NCBI RefSeq assembly: GCF_024385465.1
Contig: NZ_JANFLS010000002.1
Location: 887,216-951,215, forward strand
Source: Arthrobacter sp. zg-Y844
Lineage (GTDB): Bacteria > Actinomycetota > Actinomycetes > Actinomycetales > Micrococcaceae
DNA length: 64,000 bases
Direction of reading: 5' to 3'
Part shown: positions 18,256-25,965 of the stretch, piece after piece
Position numbering within the stretch: the stretch's first letter is position 1
Layout: every line of letters starts with the position of its first letter
Translations under genes and position numbers: made by a program
Notes under the pieces: model-generated
What the model was told of the DNA's origin: nothing
Databases searched by the model: none
What the model saw: the letters and a program-made list of their open reading frames with translations, nothing else

Positions 18256-19098
18256 GTGCAAGTAGTGAGCATCAGCAGCCTGAAGGGCGGCGTCGGCAAG
18301 ACCTCCGTCACCCTCGGCCTGGCATCCGCAGCGCTGGCCGCCGGCATTCCTACGCTCGTCGTGGACCTGGACCCGCACGCCGATGCCACCACCGGTTTGG
18401 GCGTCAGCGCAGGCAACCAGCTCGGAATCGGCGAGATGCTCCGGACAGCCCGTCGGGCACAGCTTTCGGATCATGTGATCCCCAGCGGCTGGGTAGCGAA
18501 CGCCCGCCGCCTTGCGAAGAATTCAGAAGGCCGGAAGCCCGTCCTGGATGTTGCCATGGGCTCGGCCTACTCGGGTATTTACGACCGTCCGGACCTGGGC
18601 AAGCGCGATCTTCGACGCCTGACCACCCTGCTGTCCCGGGTATCCGGATACGGCTTGGTCCTCATCGACTGCCCGCCGTCGCTGAACGGCCTCACCCGCA
18701 TGGCCTGGACCGCCAGCAACCGGGTACTGCTCGTTGCGGAACCTGGGCTGTTTTCGGTGGCCGGCACCGAGCGGACCATGCGTGCGCTCGAACTGTTCCG
18801 GGAGGAATTCGCTCCCAATCTGGCCCCCGCCGGAATCATCGCCAACCGGGTGCGGCCCAGCTCCAACGAGCACGTTTTCCGGCTTGCCGAAATGAAGCAG
18901 ATGTTCGGTGACCTGCTCCTCACGCCCACCATTGCGGAACAGGCGAACTGGCAGCAGATCCAGGGTGCCGCCCATTCGGTGCATCACTGGCCGGGCGAAT
19001 CAGCCAAACAGGCCGCCGGAACCTTCGACGCCTTGATGAAGAACCTGATGGATTCCGGCAGCGTGCGCAACCGCGTGATGCGCCGCCCGGTGGCCTAG
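18256..19098 (+). CDS. Orphan ParA-family ATPase
   Basis: A 280-residue deviant Walker ATPase. The P-loop SSLKGGVGKTSV is near the N terminus, the D-box is VDLDPHADATTGLG, and Walker B is GLVLIDCPPSLNG. No parB or centromere-like array is next to it, so it is an orphan ParA that may position a protein or cell-division component rather than segregate DNA. Start: I prefer the GTG at 18256; the in-frame TTG at 18244 adds four residues. Confidence 0.85.
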   Translation: MQVVSISSLKGGVGKTSVTLGLASAALAAGIPTLVVDLDPHADATTGLGVSAGNQLGIGEMLRTARRAQLSDHVIPSGWVANARRLAKNSEGRKPVLDVAMGSAYSGIYDRPDLGKRDLRRLTTLLSRVSGYGLVLIDCPPSLNGLTRMAWTASNRVLLVAEPGLFSVAGTERTMRALELFREEFAPNLAPAGIIANRVRPSSNEHVFRLAEMKQMFGDLLLTPTIAEQANWQQIQGAAHSVHHWPGESAKQAAGTFDALMKNLMDSGSVRNRVMRRPVA

Positions 19099-19125
19099 CC
19101 CCGGCAGGCTACAAGCAACTGGACA

Positions 19126-19165
19126 AACGTTGAAGGGCATCCCCGCGGGGATGCCCTTCAACGTT
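19126..19165. terminator. 40-bp perfect palindrome, bidirectional terminator
   Basis: A perfect 19-bp inverted repeat (19126-19144 with 19147-19165) with a two-base centre. It lies between the convergent ParA and MerR genes. The arms begin and end AACGTT and the GC-rich centre makes a very stable hairpin on either strand. Confidence 0.8.
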
Positions 19166-19189
19166 AATGGTCTGTAGAACCTGTGCGTT

Positions 19190-19254
19190 GCCCTAACTGG
19201 GCTGTGCGCCCTAACTGAGCTATGCGCCCTAACTGAGCTGTGCGCCCTAACTGA
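19190..19254. repeat. 18-bp tandem repeats at the merR 3' end
   Basis: Three full copies of GCCCTAACTGRGCTRTGC (19190-19207, 19208-19225, 19226-19243) and a partial fourth (from 19244). The partial copy contains the stop codon of the MerR gene on the minus strand, so the array looks like a duplication of that gene's 3' end; each copy repeats the TAG. Confidence 0.85.
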
Positions 19255-19834
19255 TTTTGCGGGCGATGCGGCGCTGGCTCAGTTCGTCTCCGGGAAAGTC
19301 CTGCTCATTGACGTGCTCACTGGGCAACTGTGCGAGGCTGCCCTCGACTTCGCGCCAGACCCGGCCCACGGCTATGCCGAAGACGCCCTGGCCGCCCTGG
19401 ACCAGGTCGATGACCTCGTCGGCGGAAGTGCACTCGTACACGCTGGCGCCGTCGCTCATCAAGGTGATCTGTGCCAGGTCCTCGACTCCACGTTCCCGCA
19501 GGTGCTCCACGGCAGTTCGGATCTGCTGGAGTGATACACCGGTGTCCAGCAGCCGCTTGACGACTTTCAGGACCAGGATGTCGCGGAAACCGTAGAGGCG
19601 CTGCGTGCCGGAACCGGATGCACCTCGTACCGCAGGTTCCACGAGGCCGGTGCGCGCCCAGTAATCCAACTGGCGGTAAGTTATCCCTGCAGCCTTGCAG
19701 GCGGTGGGGCCACGGTAGCCTGCGTCTTCATCGAGAAGAGGCAGGTCCTCGGTGAACAGCAAGCCCTGGGCGCTCTGGGAAGGGATGCTCCCCGGTGCTG
19801 CGGCGTGTTCGCCGGCATCGCCTTTCGGACTCAC
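19247..19834 (-). CDS. MerR-family regulator, Rv1830 type
   Basis: A 195-residue transcription regulator with a MerR winged helix (GPTACKAAGITYRQLDYWARTGLVEPAVR, about residues 43-71, then RLYGFRDILVLKVVKRLLDTGVSLQQIRTAVEHL). The C-terminal half (about 115-195) has no metal-binding Cys cluster. It is the last gene of the garA-ftsR-DUF151-merR group, which matches Rv1827-Rv1830 in M. tuberculosis. Its effector is unknown. Confidence 0.88.
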   Translation of the reverse strand: MSPKGDAGEHAAAPGSIPSQSAQGLLFTEDLPLLDEDAGYRGPTACKAAGITYRQLDYWARTGLVEPAVRGASGSGTQRLYGFRDILVLKVVKRLLDTGVSLQQIRTAVEHLRERGVEDLAQITLMSDGASVYECTSADEVIDLVQGGQGVFGIAVGRVWREVEGSLAQLPSEHVNEQDFPGDELSQRRIARKIS

Positions 19835-20025
19835 GTGTGCCTCCTAGTAACGGTTCCCCTGGGGGTCGGCACAGGCCGGAGCTGTCAGGGCTTCTTCAGT
19901 GTGCCCCGAGAACTCCCCCGGTGCAATGGGAACTCTATTCTTCGACGTTAGAACCGACTGGCACCAAGGTCAAAGATGCCGGGAACTTTTCCGCAGGCGT
20001 GTCGGAGGCAGAGGCGGAAAACCGG

Positions 20026-20520
20026 TCAGCGTTCGAAGTCTTCAGGCTCGACGTCGGCCAGGAATTCGCGGAACTGGCGCATCTCCTGCTCCGCGTTGTC
20101 CTGCTCTTCATCGTCTTCGGGGTCCGCGTCGGCAATCCGGACGCCGGCCTCATTCAGGACTTCGTCCGCGCAGTAAATAGGGCACGGGATCCGCAGGGCA
20201 ACGGCAATCGCGTCGGATGCCCGCGAATTCACGGCTGTTCCGTCCTCGAAAAGGATCTCCGCGTGGAACACGGTGTCTTCCACGGAGATCAGCCGGACGA
20301 GTGTCACTTCGCGTTTCAGCGCGTGGATCAGGTTCACCAGCAGGTCATGTGTCATGGGCCGCGGCGGAACGATCCCCTGCTGCACAAAGGCGATGGCGCT
20401 GGCTTCCGGGGCGCCGATCCAGATAGGAAGGTGCCGTTCACCGTTGACTTCCTTAAGCAGGACCAGCGGCTGATTGGACGGGAGTTCAATCCGCACGCCG
20501 ACAACTTCAACTTCCTGCAT
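20026..20520 (-). CDS. DUF151 bifunctional nuclease-family protein, Rv1829 type
   Basis: A 164-residue protein with the DUF151 core: VRIELPSNQPLVLLKEVNGERHLPIWIGAPEASAIA, then MTHDLLVNLI and RASDAIAVALR, followed by a very acidic C-terminal tail (DADPEDDEEQD). Family members were described as dual DNase/RNase in plants, and the bacterial role is unsettled. It lies one base after the FtsR stop and is likely co-transcribed with its MerR neighbours. Confidence 0.88.
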   Translation of the reverse strand: MQEVEVVGVRIELPSNQPLVLLKEVNGERHLPIWIGAPEASAIAFVQQGIVPPRPMTHDLLVNLIHALKREVTLVRLISVEDTVFHAEILFEDGTAVNSRASDAIAVALRIPCPIYCADEVLNEAGVRIADADPEDDEEQDNAEQEMRQFREFLADVEPEDFER

Positions 20521-20521
20521 C

Positions 20522-21271
20522 TCAGCCCTCCATCCGCGCTATTTGCCCATGCACCAAAGCGCTGTGCAGGCTCAGGCACAGGTCGCTGATCTCGCGGGCG
20601 GTCTCAGCGGCGCGCGCCTTCGAGGCGACGTCCCGGCGGGAGGCGACCGGGGCAACCACGCGTTCAACCAGTCCGAGCTCGCGGTCCGCTGCCGCCCGGA
20701 AGGGACGCAGGTGCCGCGGTTCGATGCCGTGCGCCTCGAGCTGGACACAGGCCTTGGCCACCTTTAGGGCATGCTCGTCATAGTTTTCATCGCCGCTGGT
20801 GATCAGTCCGTAGCTGACCAGGCTGTGCACCAATTCCGTGCTCGCGCCGGATTCCTTAACCAGCTCCTGGAAGGTCAAGGTGCGGGCATGGGCGCGGGCA
20901 GCAAGCTCTCCGGCCAGCTGGTCCGAAACGACGCGCGGGGCAAGGGACATACCGCCGGGAAGCGACTCGGGCCGCTCTCCCCGGTCAATCGCGTCCAGAT
21001 AATCCTTGATGACCTTCAGCGGCAGGTACTGGTCGCGCTGCAATGCCAGCACAAACCGAAGACGCTCGACGTCGGCCGTACTGTACTTGCGGTAACCGGC
21101 GGCCGTGCGCTGCGGCGTCACCAGGCCTTTTTCCTCAAGGAAACGGATCTTGGATGCGCTGATGGCAGGGAAGTCCGTGCTGAGCTCGCCCAGGACCTCG
21201 CCGATATTCAGCACCCTGCCACGCAGCCGTTCCGGTCCGGTGGTGCGCCTGACGGACTGTGATGCTGACAT
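20522..21271 (-). CDS. ftsR: MerR-type regulator FtsR (Rv1828 type)
   Basis: A 249-residue regulator with an N-terminal MerR winged helix (LNIGEVLGELSTDFPAISASKIRFLEEKGLVTPQRTAAGYRKYS) and a C-terminal effector/dimer domain. The sequence and place directly after the GarA gene match Rv1828 and corynebacterial FtsR, an activator of ftsZ. The open frame extends upstream to 21412, but that part runs toward the garA gene and is Cys/Arg-rich; the ATG at 21271 has AAGG upstream and fits the family start. Confidence 0.88.
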   Translation of the reverse strand: MSASQSVRRTTGPERLRGRVLNIGEVLGELSTDFPAISASKIRFLEEKGLVTPQRTAAGYRKYSTADVERLRFVLALQRDQYLPLKVIKDYLDAIDRGERPESLPGGMSLAPRVVSDQLAGELAARAHARTLTFQELVKESGASTELVHSLVSYGLITSGDENYDEHALKVAKACVQLEAHGIEPRHLRPFRAAADRELGLVERVVAPVASRRDVASKARAAETAREISDLCLSLHSALVHGQIARMEG

Positions 21272-21308
21272 GTCTACTACCTTATCTGCCCTACGCCGGG
21301 GCCTGAGC

Positions 21309-21779
21309 CTAGTTTCCGGCAGTTGCGGGGCGGGCAGCGTAAAAAGTGAGTCGGAACTTACCGATCTGCACTTCGCTCCCGGTACGCAGCAGCACACTGT
21401 CGACCCGGTCATGGTTGACGTACGTGCCGTTCAGGCTCATGGAATCCACCACGCGGAACCCCTCGGGGGTACGGCGGAACTCAACATGCTTGCGCGAAAC
21501 AGTGACGTCATCGAGGAAAACGTCTGCGTTGGGGTGCCGGCCGGCAGTAGTGACGTCCTGGTCCAGCAGGAAGCGTGCACCGGCGTTCGGACCGCTGTGG
21601 GCAATCAGCAGGGCTGAGCGCGCAGGGAGGGCCGCGACGGCGGCTCGCTCGTCCGGGGTCAGCTTGGGCTCAACCGATGTGGAATCGGACATCGGGGGAA
21701 GACTGATGGATGTGGTGTCTTCCGTGCCGGGCGCCTGTCGGTTGCCCGCTCGTTCGGCGCTGTACTGCTCGCCCGCCAT
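21309..21779 (-). CDS. garA: FHA-domain protein GarA/OdhI
   Basis: A 156-residue forkhead-associated protein. The FHA core (about 60-140) shows AGRHPNADVFLDDVTVSRKHVEF and SLNGTYVNHDRV. Near the N terminus DTTS (residues 21-24) stands where GarA/OdhI carry the ETTS phospho-site used by Ser/Thr kinases. In the known proteins, unphosphorylated GarA inhibits 2-oxoglutarate dehydrogenase and affects glutamate metabolism. GGAGG lies 9 bases before the chosen ATG, so the six upstream in-frame residues are excluded. Confidence 0.9.
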   Translation of the reverse strand: MAGEQYSAERAGNRQAPGTEDTTSISLPPMSDSTSVEPKLTPDERAAVAALPARSALLIAHSGPNAGARFLLDQDVTTAGRHPNADVFLDDVTVSRKHVEFRRTPEGFRVVDSMSLNGTYVNHDRVDSVLLRTGSEVQIGKFRLTFYAARPATAGN

Positions 21780-22054
21780 GTGCAATTTCCTCCCCAAAAA
21801 GAAAACTGATCAGCCAAAATATCTGGCTGACCCGGTTCCGATGACTGTTTCTGCCTTACCTGCTGTATCAGCCTACCCGTTACAGGCCCGCTGTGGCACT
21901 GATTAACAAGTACTGCTTACGGCTTCTCCGCGCAGGAGGTAGTAATCAGGTGCGGGAGGGCGTCAACGCGCCGTAACAGGACCGCCGATTACCGCCCTTG
22001 CCGAATCCGAAGCTCACTGGCCGGCCGCGATGCATGCGCCCCGGCTGGCCTGGC

Positions 22055-22867
22055 TCAGCTGCCGGCCCGCTGGCGGGGACGGTTGCCTGCCCGGACGCTG
22101 GGCTGGTCCACGACTGCCTGCCACAAAAGCGGCCACTGCACGGCTGCTGCATCCCTGGGCAGTGCCTGCAGCGGAACTCCCGCAGCGGCCAATGCGGTCC
22201 GTGCGGTCCGTGCCGACCCAAGATACCGGCCCAGGATCTCCCCCAGCCCAGCTCCGGGTCCGTTGTAGATGGCGCGCACAAACCGCTCGTAGGGTGTCCG
22301 GTCCTGCGGGTCCAGCAGCGGGACCGGGCGCCGCCGGACACTAAGGATGCCGCCGTCGACGGCGGGCCGGGGGCGGAACCCGGCTGCGGGCACCCGGCCG
22401 CGAAGATCGAAGCCGAACCAGGGAGAGGCCTGGGCCGTCAGCAGGGTTCCCCCACCCACTCCGGCCCGCTTGCGGGCAACCTCCCACTGGGTCAGCAGCA
22501 CCGCATGGGTCCAGGTACCCGTTGCCAGCAGGCGGCGCAGGATCGGGGTAGTCAGGTGAAAAGGAATATTGCCCACAATCACCGGGCGGTCGAAGGGCAC
22601 GGCCAGGGCATCTGCCTGCAGTACCCGGACTGTGGGCAGACGCCGTTGCAGTCGTCCTACTCAGCCTGAATCCAAGTCAATGGCCAGCAGGTCGCGGCCG
22701 AGGGCTGCAAGCGGACGGGTCAGGGCGCCGTCGCCGGCACCGAGTTCGAGGATGCTCCCGCCGCCCGAGGAACGGACCAGGCCAAGGACCAAACGGATGG
22801 TGGGTTGGTGGATCAGGAAATTCTGGCCGAGCTCTTCCCGGCCGCCATACTGGCTTCTCGCTCCCAC
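22055..22867 (-). pseudogene. Erm-type 23S rRNA adenine methyltransferase, interrupted by TGA
   Basis: The frame encodes an Erm-family enzyme that would methylate A2058 of 23S rRNA and give macrolide-lincosamide-streptogramin B resistance. The first part has ELGQNFL and the SAM site ILELGAGDGALTR; after an in-frame TGA at 22661-22663 the same frame continues with VPFDRPVIVGNIPFH (the NxPF catalytic motif), QWEVARKRAGVGGGTLLTAQ and GFRPRPAVDGG. One C-to-T change (CGA to TGA) explains the break. The start is GTG with TTGGAG five bases upstream. Neither half can work alone: the first lacks the catalytic motif and the second lacks the SAM site. A sequencing error or readthrough is possible. Confidence 0.85.
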
Positions 22868-22871
22868 GAGC

Positions 22872-22895
22872 GCTCCAATCGCCGCGACTTGGAGC
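22872..22895 (-). promoter_or_regulatory. Hairpin hiding the erm ribosome binding site
   Basis: On the minus strand GCTCCAA (22895-22889) can pair perfectly with TTGGAGC (22878-22872) across a 10-base loop. TTGGAG is the ribosome binding site of the erm start, so the fold would block its translation. This is the arrangement of erm translational attenuators. Confidence 0.55.
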
Positions 22896-22979
22896 ACCCT
22901 TCAGGCAGATGACGCCTTCCGGGTGCCTGGCATCCGGAACGACGGCGCGCGGTACCACGAGTGGAGGCGCCGCCCGCCG

Positions 22980-23051
22980 TCAGCGGCGGCGGTCGCGCAC
23001 GAAGAACGCGCAGTCGAATGCGCGGGAGGAAGTCCTACACGTGGAAGTCAT
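22980..23051 (-). CDS. Putative erm leader peptide (23 residues)
   Basis: A short frame starts with ATG at 23051 and ends FFVRDRRR then TGA, 113 bp before the erm start. The end contains Arg-X-Arg runs; macrolides are known to stall ribosomes at such +X+ motifs, as in ErmDL-type leaders. There is no ribosome binding site, but TATCCT lies seven bases before the ATG, the spacing of leaderless actinobacterial transcripts. With the hairpin over the erm ribosome binding site this reads as an inducible attenuator. Expression is inferred. Confidence 0.45.
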   Translation of the reverse strand: MTSTCRTSSRAFDCAFFVRDRRR

Positions 23052-23058
23052 AGGAAGG

Positions 23059-23064
23059 AGGATA
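23059..23064 (-). promoter_or_regulatory. Candidate -10 box for the erm leader
   Basis: TATCCT on the minus strand, ending seven bases before the leader ATG; transcription would begin at or one base before the start codon. No convincing -35 is seen, as is common in this group. Confidence 0.4.
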
Positions 23065-23120
23065 CGGCGACCGGCTCGACGGTTCCAGAGGGAGCAGCAT
23101 GTTCGGCGCATGGATAAACA

Positions 23121-23150
23121 GCAGCCGGACCCGGGATGGGGTCCGGCTGC
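23121..23150 (-). terminator. Hairpin terminator of the LAXTG gene
   Basis: A perfect 12-bp stem (GCAGCCGGACCC at 23121-23132 with 23139-23150) with a six-base loop, 35 bp downstream of the surface protein stop. There is no T run. Confidence 0.75.
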
Positions 23151-23184
23151 CGTTCGCCTACCGGGCTCTTGGGGGTGGCTATGC

Positions 23185-23913
23185 CTACGATTCCTGGACT
23201 TCGCGGCGACGCGTGAAGTACACGCCGGCAGCACCCGCAACAAGAAGGCCTCCGGCTCCGAGCAGGGCGAGCGATGTGCCGGAGGCTCCGGTGCCTGCCA
23301 GATCGGGGCTCACATCACGGGACGCTCCTGCGGAACCCATGCACGGCGGAGTGATGGACACGACCTGGACCATGGCTACCTCGGCACCCATTCCCGTTGT
23401 GCCCGATGAAGCTGAAGGGGTGCCCGTCGGAGTGTCGCTCGGGGAGGGAGAGTCGCTCGGCAACGGGGTATCGCTCGGGGACGGGGTATCGCTCGGGGAC
23501 GGGGTATCGCTCGGGGACGGAGAGTCGCTCGGCGACGGGGTTCCCGTCGGTGTTGGGGTAACCGTCGGGGTCGACGTCGGGGTACCCGTCGGAGTGACCG
23601 TCGGGGTTGGAGTTCCCGTCGGTGTTGGGGTACCAGTCGGAGTGACCGTGGGCGTCGGCGTCCCGGTCGGAGTCGGCGTCCCGGTTGGGGTCGGCGTCGG
23701 CGTCGGCGTCATCCGGCACGTGGGCGTAGGGTCGGAAACGGCCAGCAGTACACCTGATTCCATTGGCGCGGCGGCGTTGACCCGAACGGAGGCCGCCGGA
23801 CCCTGTGCTGCAGCCGTCGGGGCGGCGGCCAGGGAACCGACAAGGGCGAAAGCTGCCGCAAGGCTGCAGATCGATGTAGTGGCAAGGGCATGTGGGAGGC
23901 GTTTTGTATGCAT
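23185..23913 (-). CDS. PT-repeat surface protein with LAXTG sorting signal
   Basis: A 242-residue secreted protein. A signal peptide (cleavage likely after TAAAQ or nearby) precedes a short domain with one Cys (PTCRM), a Thr-Pro repeat of about 60 residues, and a Ser-Pro-Ser-Asp repeat. The C terminus has LAGTG at the sorting position, a membrane helix and a basic tail [14 protein letters not shown] is the pattern used by class E sortases of high-GC actinobacteria. No sortase gene is adjacent. A second Cys is in ITPPCMG near the wall anchor. Likely a wall-spanning stalk; the binding partner is unknown. Confidence 0.85.
   Translation of the reverse strand: MHTKRLPHALATTSICSLAAAFALVGSLAAAPTAAAQGPAASVRVNAAAPMESGVLLAVSDPTPTCRMTPTPTPTPTGTPTPTGTPTPTVTPTGTPTPTGTPTPTVTPTGTPTSTPTVTPTPTGTPSPSDSPSPSDTPSPSDTPSPSDTPLPSDSPSPSDTPTGTPSASSGTTGMGAEVAMVQVVSITPPCMGSAGASRDVSPDLAGTGASGTSLALLGAGGLLVAGAAGVYFTRRREVQES
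23415..23715. repeat. Tandem repeats coding for PT and SPSD stalk
   Basis: Short DNA repeats inside the surface protein gene. At 23460-23530 an 18-bp unit (TCGCTCGGGGACGGGGTA) recurs in tandem with few changes; further on the repeats are variants of CCSGTCGGRGTYGG. They encode the SPSDTP and TPTGTP units. Copy number is likely to vary among strains. Confidence 0.8.
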
Positions 23914-24222
23914 GCGGATGACGCTTACACCACGCTATGTTGTCCACAAGCGTAATAAAGGCACATTGTTTCACCCCAGCCCCAGAGCCCTCAGTAGTAC
24001 CCGTTGCCACACGCCAGGGGGAAATCCACCCACGGTTAATTTCACCGGTCATCCACTGGACTATTCGGCTGATCAGGCGGTTCGGACAGCGCTCACGGGC
24101 AGGGTTCGCCACTGCTGCCCGGCTACCCCGGGTCCGCTTCCGCTGCCCGGAGGCGCAGGCTACGGTACGAGGGATTGGGGCCGAATGTGTAGCCGGGCCC
24201 CTAAACCCAGGAGCCTGCGAAA
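23914..24222. other. Intergenic region between divergent genes
   Basis: A 309-bp stretch between the starts of the surface protein (minus) and the GNAT gene (plus). It must hold both promoters. AGGAG at 24209-24213 is the ribosome binding site of the GNAT start. I see no RNA gene or other reading frame with support. Confidence 0.6.
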
Positions 24223-24802
24223 ATGATCGAGGTCCATCCCGCCTCCGCCGACCGGTTCGACGACGTCGCGGCGGTCCTTGCGCCGAAGAGCCCCGATGCC
24301 CAGGGCCTGCTGGTGCCTCAGCTACCGTCTCCCGACGTCGGAGTTCCGTGCTCTCGCCGGCGCTGACCAGCAGGGCAGGCTGCGCCGGTATGCGGAGGAG
24401 GGCACCCCGCCCGGCGTCGTCGCCTACGTGGACGGCGAGGCCGCGGGCTGGTGTTCGGTGAGCCCGCGCGCCAGCCACCACCGGCTGCGGTCCTCACGGA
24501 CCATCCCCGCCGTCGACGATGTTCCGGTGTGGAGCGTGGTCTGCCTGGTCATCCGTCCGCAGTTCCGCCGGCAGGGACTGGCCCGGCACCTGCTCCACGG
24601 CGCTGTCGACTATGCCCGTTCTGCCGGCGCTCCGGCGCTGGAGGCCTACCCGATCGACGCCGCCGGCGGCAGGATCGGTTCCTCGCTCGCGTACGTCGGC
24701 ACTACTGCGCTGTTCGAGGCAGCCGGCTTCGAACGCGTGGCGGAGACGGCGTCGAAATCCGGCGGGAAAACCCGGTGGCTGATGCGGAGACGACTCGCCT
24801 AA
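24223..24802 (+). pseudogene. GNAT acetyltransferase with a frameshift
   Basis: The ATG at 24223 (AGGAG nine bases upstream) opens with IEVHPASADRFDDVAAVLAPKSP and DAQG; at that point the frame changes. The rest of the protein, beginning CWCLSYRLP, continues in the +1 frame to 24802 and carries the acetyl-CoA loop VIRPQFRRQGLARHLLHGAVDYAR. One extra C at about 24306-24307 restores a single frame. I recall the CWCLSYR block directly after this N terminus as typical of a GNAT subfamily. The gene is therefore broken, or the assembly has a one-base error. The substrate is unknown. Confidence 0.75.
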
Positions 24803-25965
24803 TCCGTTTCCAGGCGGAGAATCCGGTCGTCGTCCTGCCCCGGACGGCCGCGGCCGTCGGTGTTGTTCGTCAGGATCCACAGACTGCCGTCCGGAGCGTT
24901 GACGACGTCGCGCAGCCGGCCGTATTCGCCGGCAAGCTGCTCGATGGAGGTACTCAGATCATCGAGCGGGACCTCCCGCAGCCGTTCGCCGCGCAGGTTG
25001 GCAATATACAGAGTGCCACCCGCCACGGCGATGCCGCTCGGACTGGCTTCCCCGGGCGTCCACTGCTGGACCGGGTCAATGAAGCCTTCCTCTCCTGCTA
25101 TGCCTTCGACCTCGGGCCAGCCGTAGTTCCCGCCGGGCTCGATGACGTTCAGTTCATCCCAGGTGTTCTGTCCGAACTCGCTCGCATAGAGGACGCCGTC
25201 GCTGTCCCAGGCGATGCCCTGCGGGTTGCGGTGTCCATAGCTGTACACGAGCGTTCCCGGGAAGGGGTTGTCCTCCGGGTTGCTGCCGTCCGGGTTCATC
25301 CGCAGGATCTTGCCCGAGAGCGAATCCCGGTCCTGCGCGCTGTCCCGGCTGCCGGCGTCGCCAGTGGTGGCGTACAGCATGCCGTCCGGGCCGAACGCAA
25401 GGCGGCCACCGTTGTGGACCGGGCCGGCGGGGATTGAGTCGAGGATGGTTTCCGCTTCGCCCAGCGCCAATGACCCGGGGTCACCGGTGATGCTGCGGCG
25501 TTCGATCCGGTTCCCGGCGTCCCCGGTGAAATAGGTATACAGGTACCCGTCCTGGACGGCGATGCCGAGAAGCCCTCCCTCTCCCCTGCCTACGGCGCCC
25601 TCGATGGTGCCGGCCTCGCGGGCGTTACCGGCCGCGTCGAGCTCCAGGATTCGTGCAGAGTCCCGCTCACTGACCAGCGGGATGCCCTCGTGGAACGCGA
25701 TGGACCACGGGGCGTCGAGACCGGTGGCGAGGACTTCCGTTTCCGGTCTTTCCACTTCCAGTCCGGGCGAAACGGAAATCGGCGACTCCGGTCCCGGCCG
25801 GCCGTCTTCAGTACACCCGGCCACAGCGGCCACCGCGACCGTGACAGCCGCGAGGGCGGCGAACCGGCGTCGTGCCTTGCTCCGACGGGAACCCGCACCG
25901 GCACTCCCGGGGCCCGCAGCCGCAAGCCTCACGGTTCCCTGTCGCACCGATGATCCGGGTATCAA
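24799..25965 (-). CDS. PQQ-type sugar (glucose/sorbosone) dehydrogenase lipoprotein
   Basis: A 388-residue exported protein. An Arg-rich N terminus, a hydrophobic stretch and the lipobox AAVAGC (about residues 45-50) mark a lipoprotein. The rest is a six-bladed beta-propeller of the soluble glucose dehydrogenase family: LDAPWSIAFHEG, GRGEGGLLGIAV, VHNGGRLAFGPDGMLYATTGDAG, YSYGHRNPQGIAWDSDGVLYASEFGQNTWDELN. Such enzymes oxidise aldoses outside the cell with PQQ. The start is a TTG overlapping the SDR stop, suggesting coupling. It is convergent with the GNAT gene, whose stop it overlaps. Confidence 0.85.
   Translation of the reverse strand: MIPGSSVRQGTVRLAAAGPGSAGAGSRRSKARRRFAALAAVTVAVAAVAGCTEDGRPGPESPISVSPGLEVERPETEVLATGLDAPWSIAFHEGIPLVSERDSARILELDAAGNAREAGTIEGAVGRGEGGLLGIAVQDGYLYTYFTGDAGNRIERRSITGDPGSLALGEAETILDSIPAGPVHNGGRLAFGPDGMLYATTGDAGSRDSAQDRDSLSGKILRMNPDGSNPEDNPFPGTLVYSYGHRNPQGIAWDSDGVLYASEFGQNTWDELNVIEPGGNYGWPEVEGIAGEEGFIDPVQQWTPGEASPSGIAVAGGTLYIANLRGERLREVPLDDLSTSIEQLAGEYGRLRDVVNAPDGSLWILTNNTDGRGRPGQDDDRILRLETD

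Noticed and set aside
20522..21412. Long start for FtsR at 21412
   Set aside because: The added 47 residues have no homology and would overlap the garA coding region.
22055..22600. Second half of Erm as an independent gene starting at 22600
   Set aside because: It lacks the SAM-binding motif and no ribosome binding site precedes the putative start.
23315..24481. Minus-strand frame of 388 codons across surface protein and GNAT
   Set aside because: It crosses two opposing genes, and its repeats reflect the PT-coding DNA in another frame.
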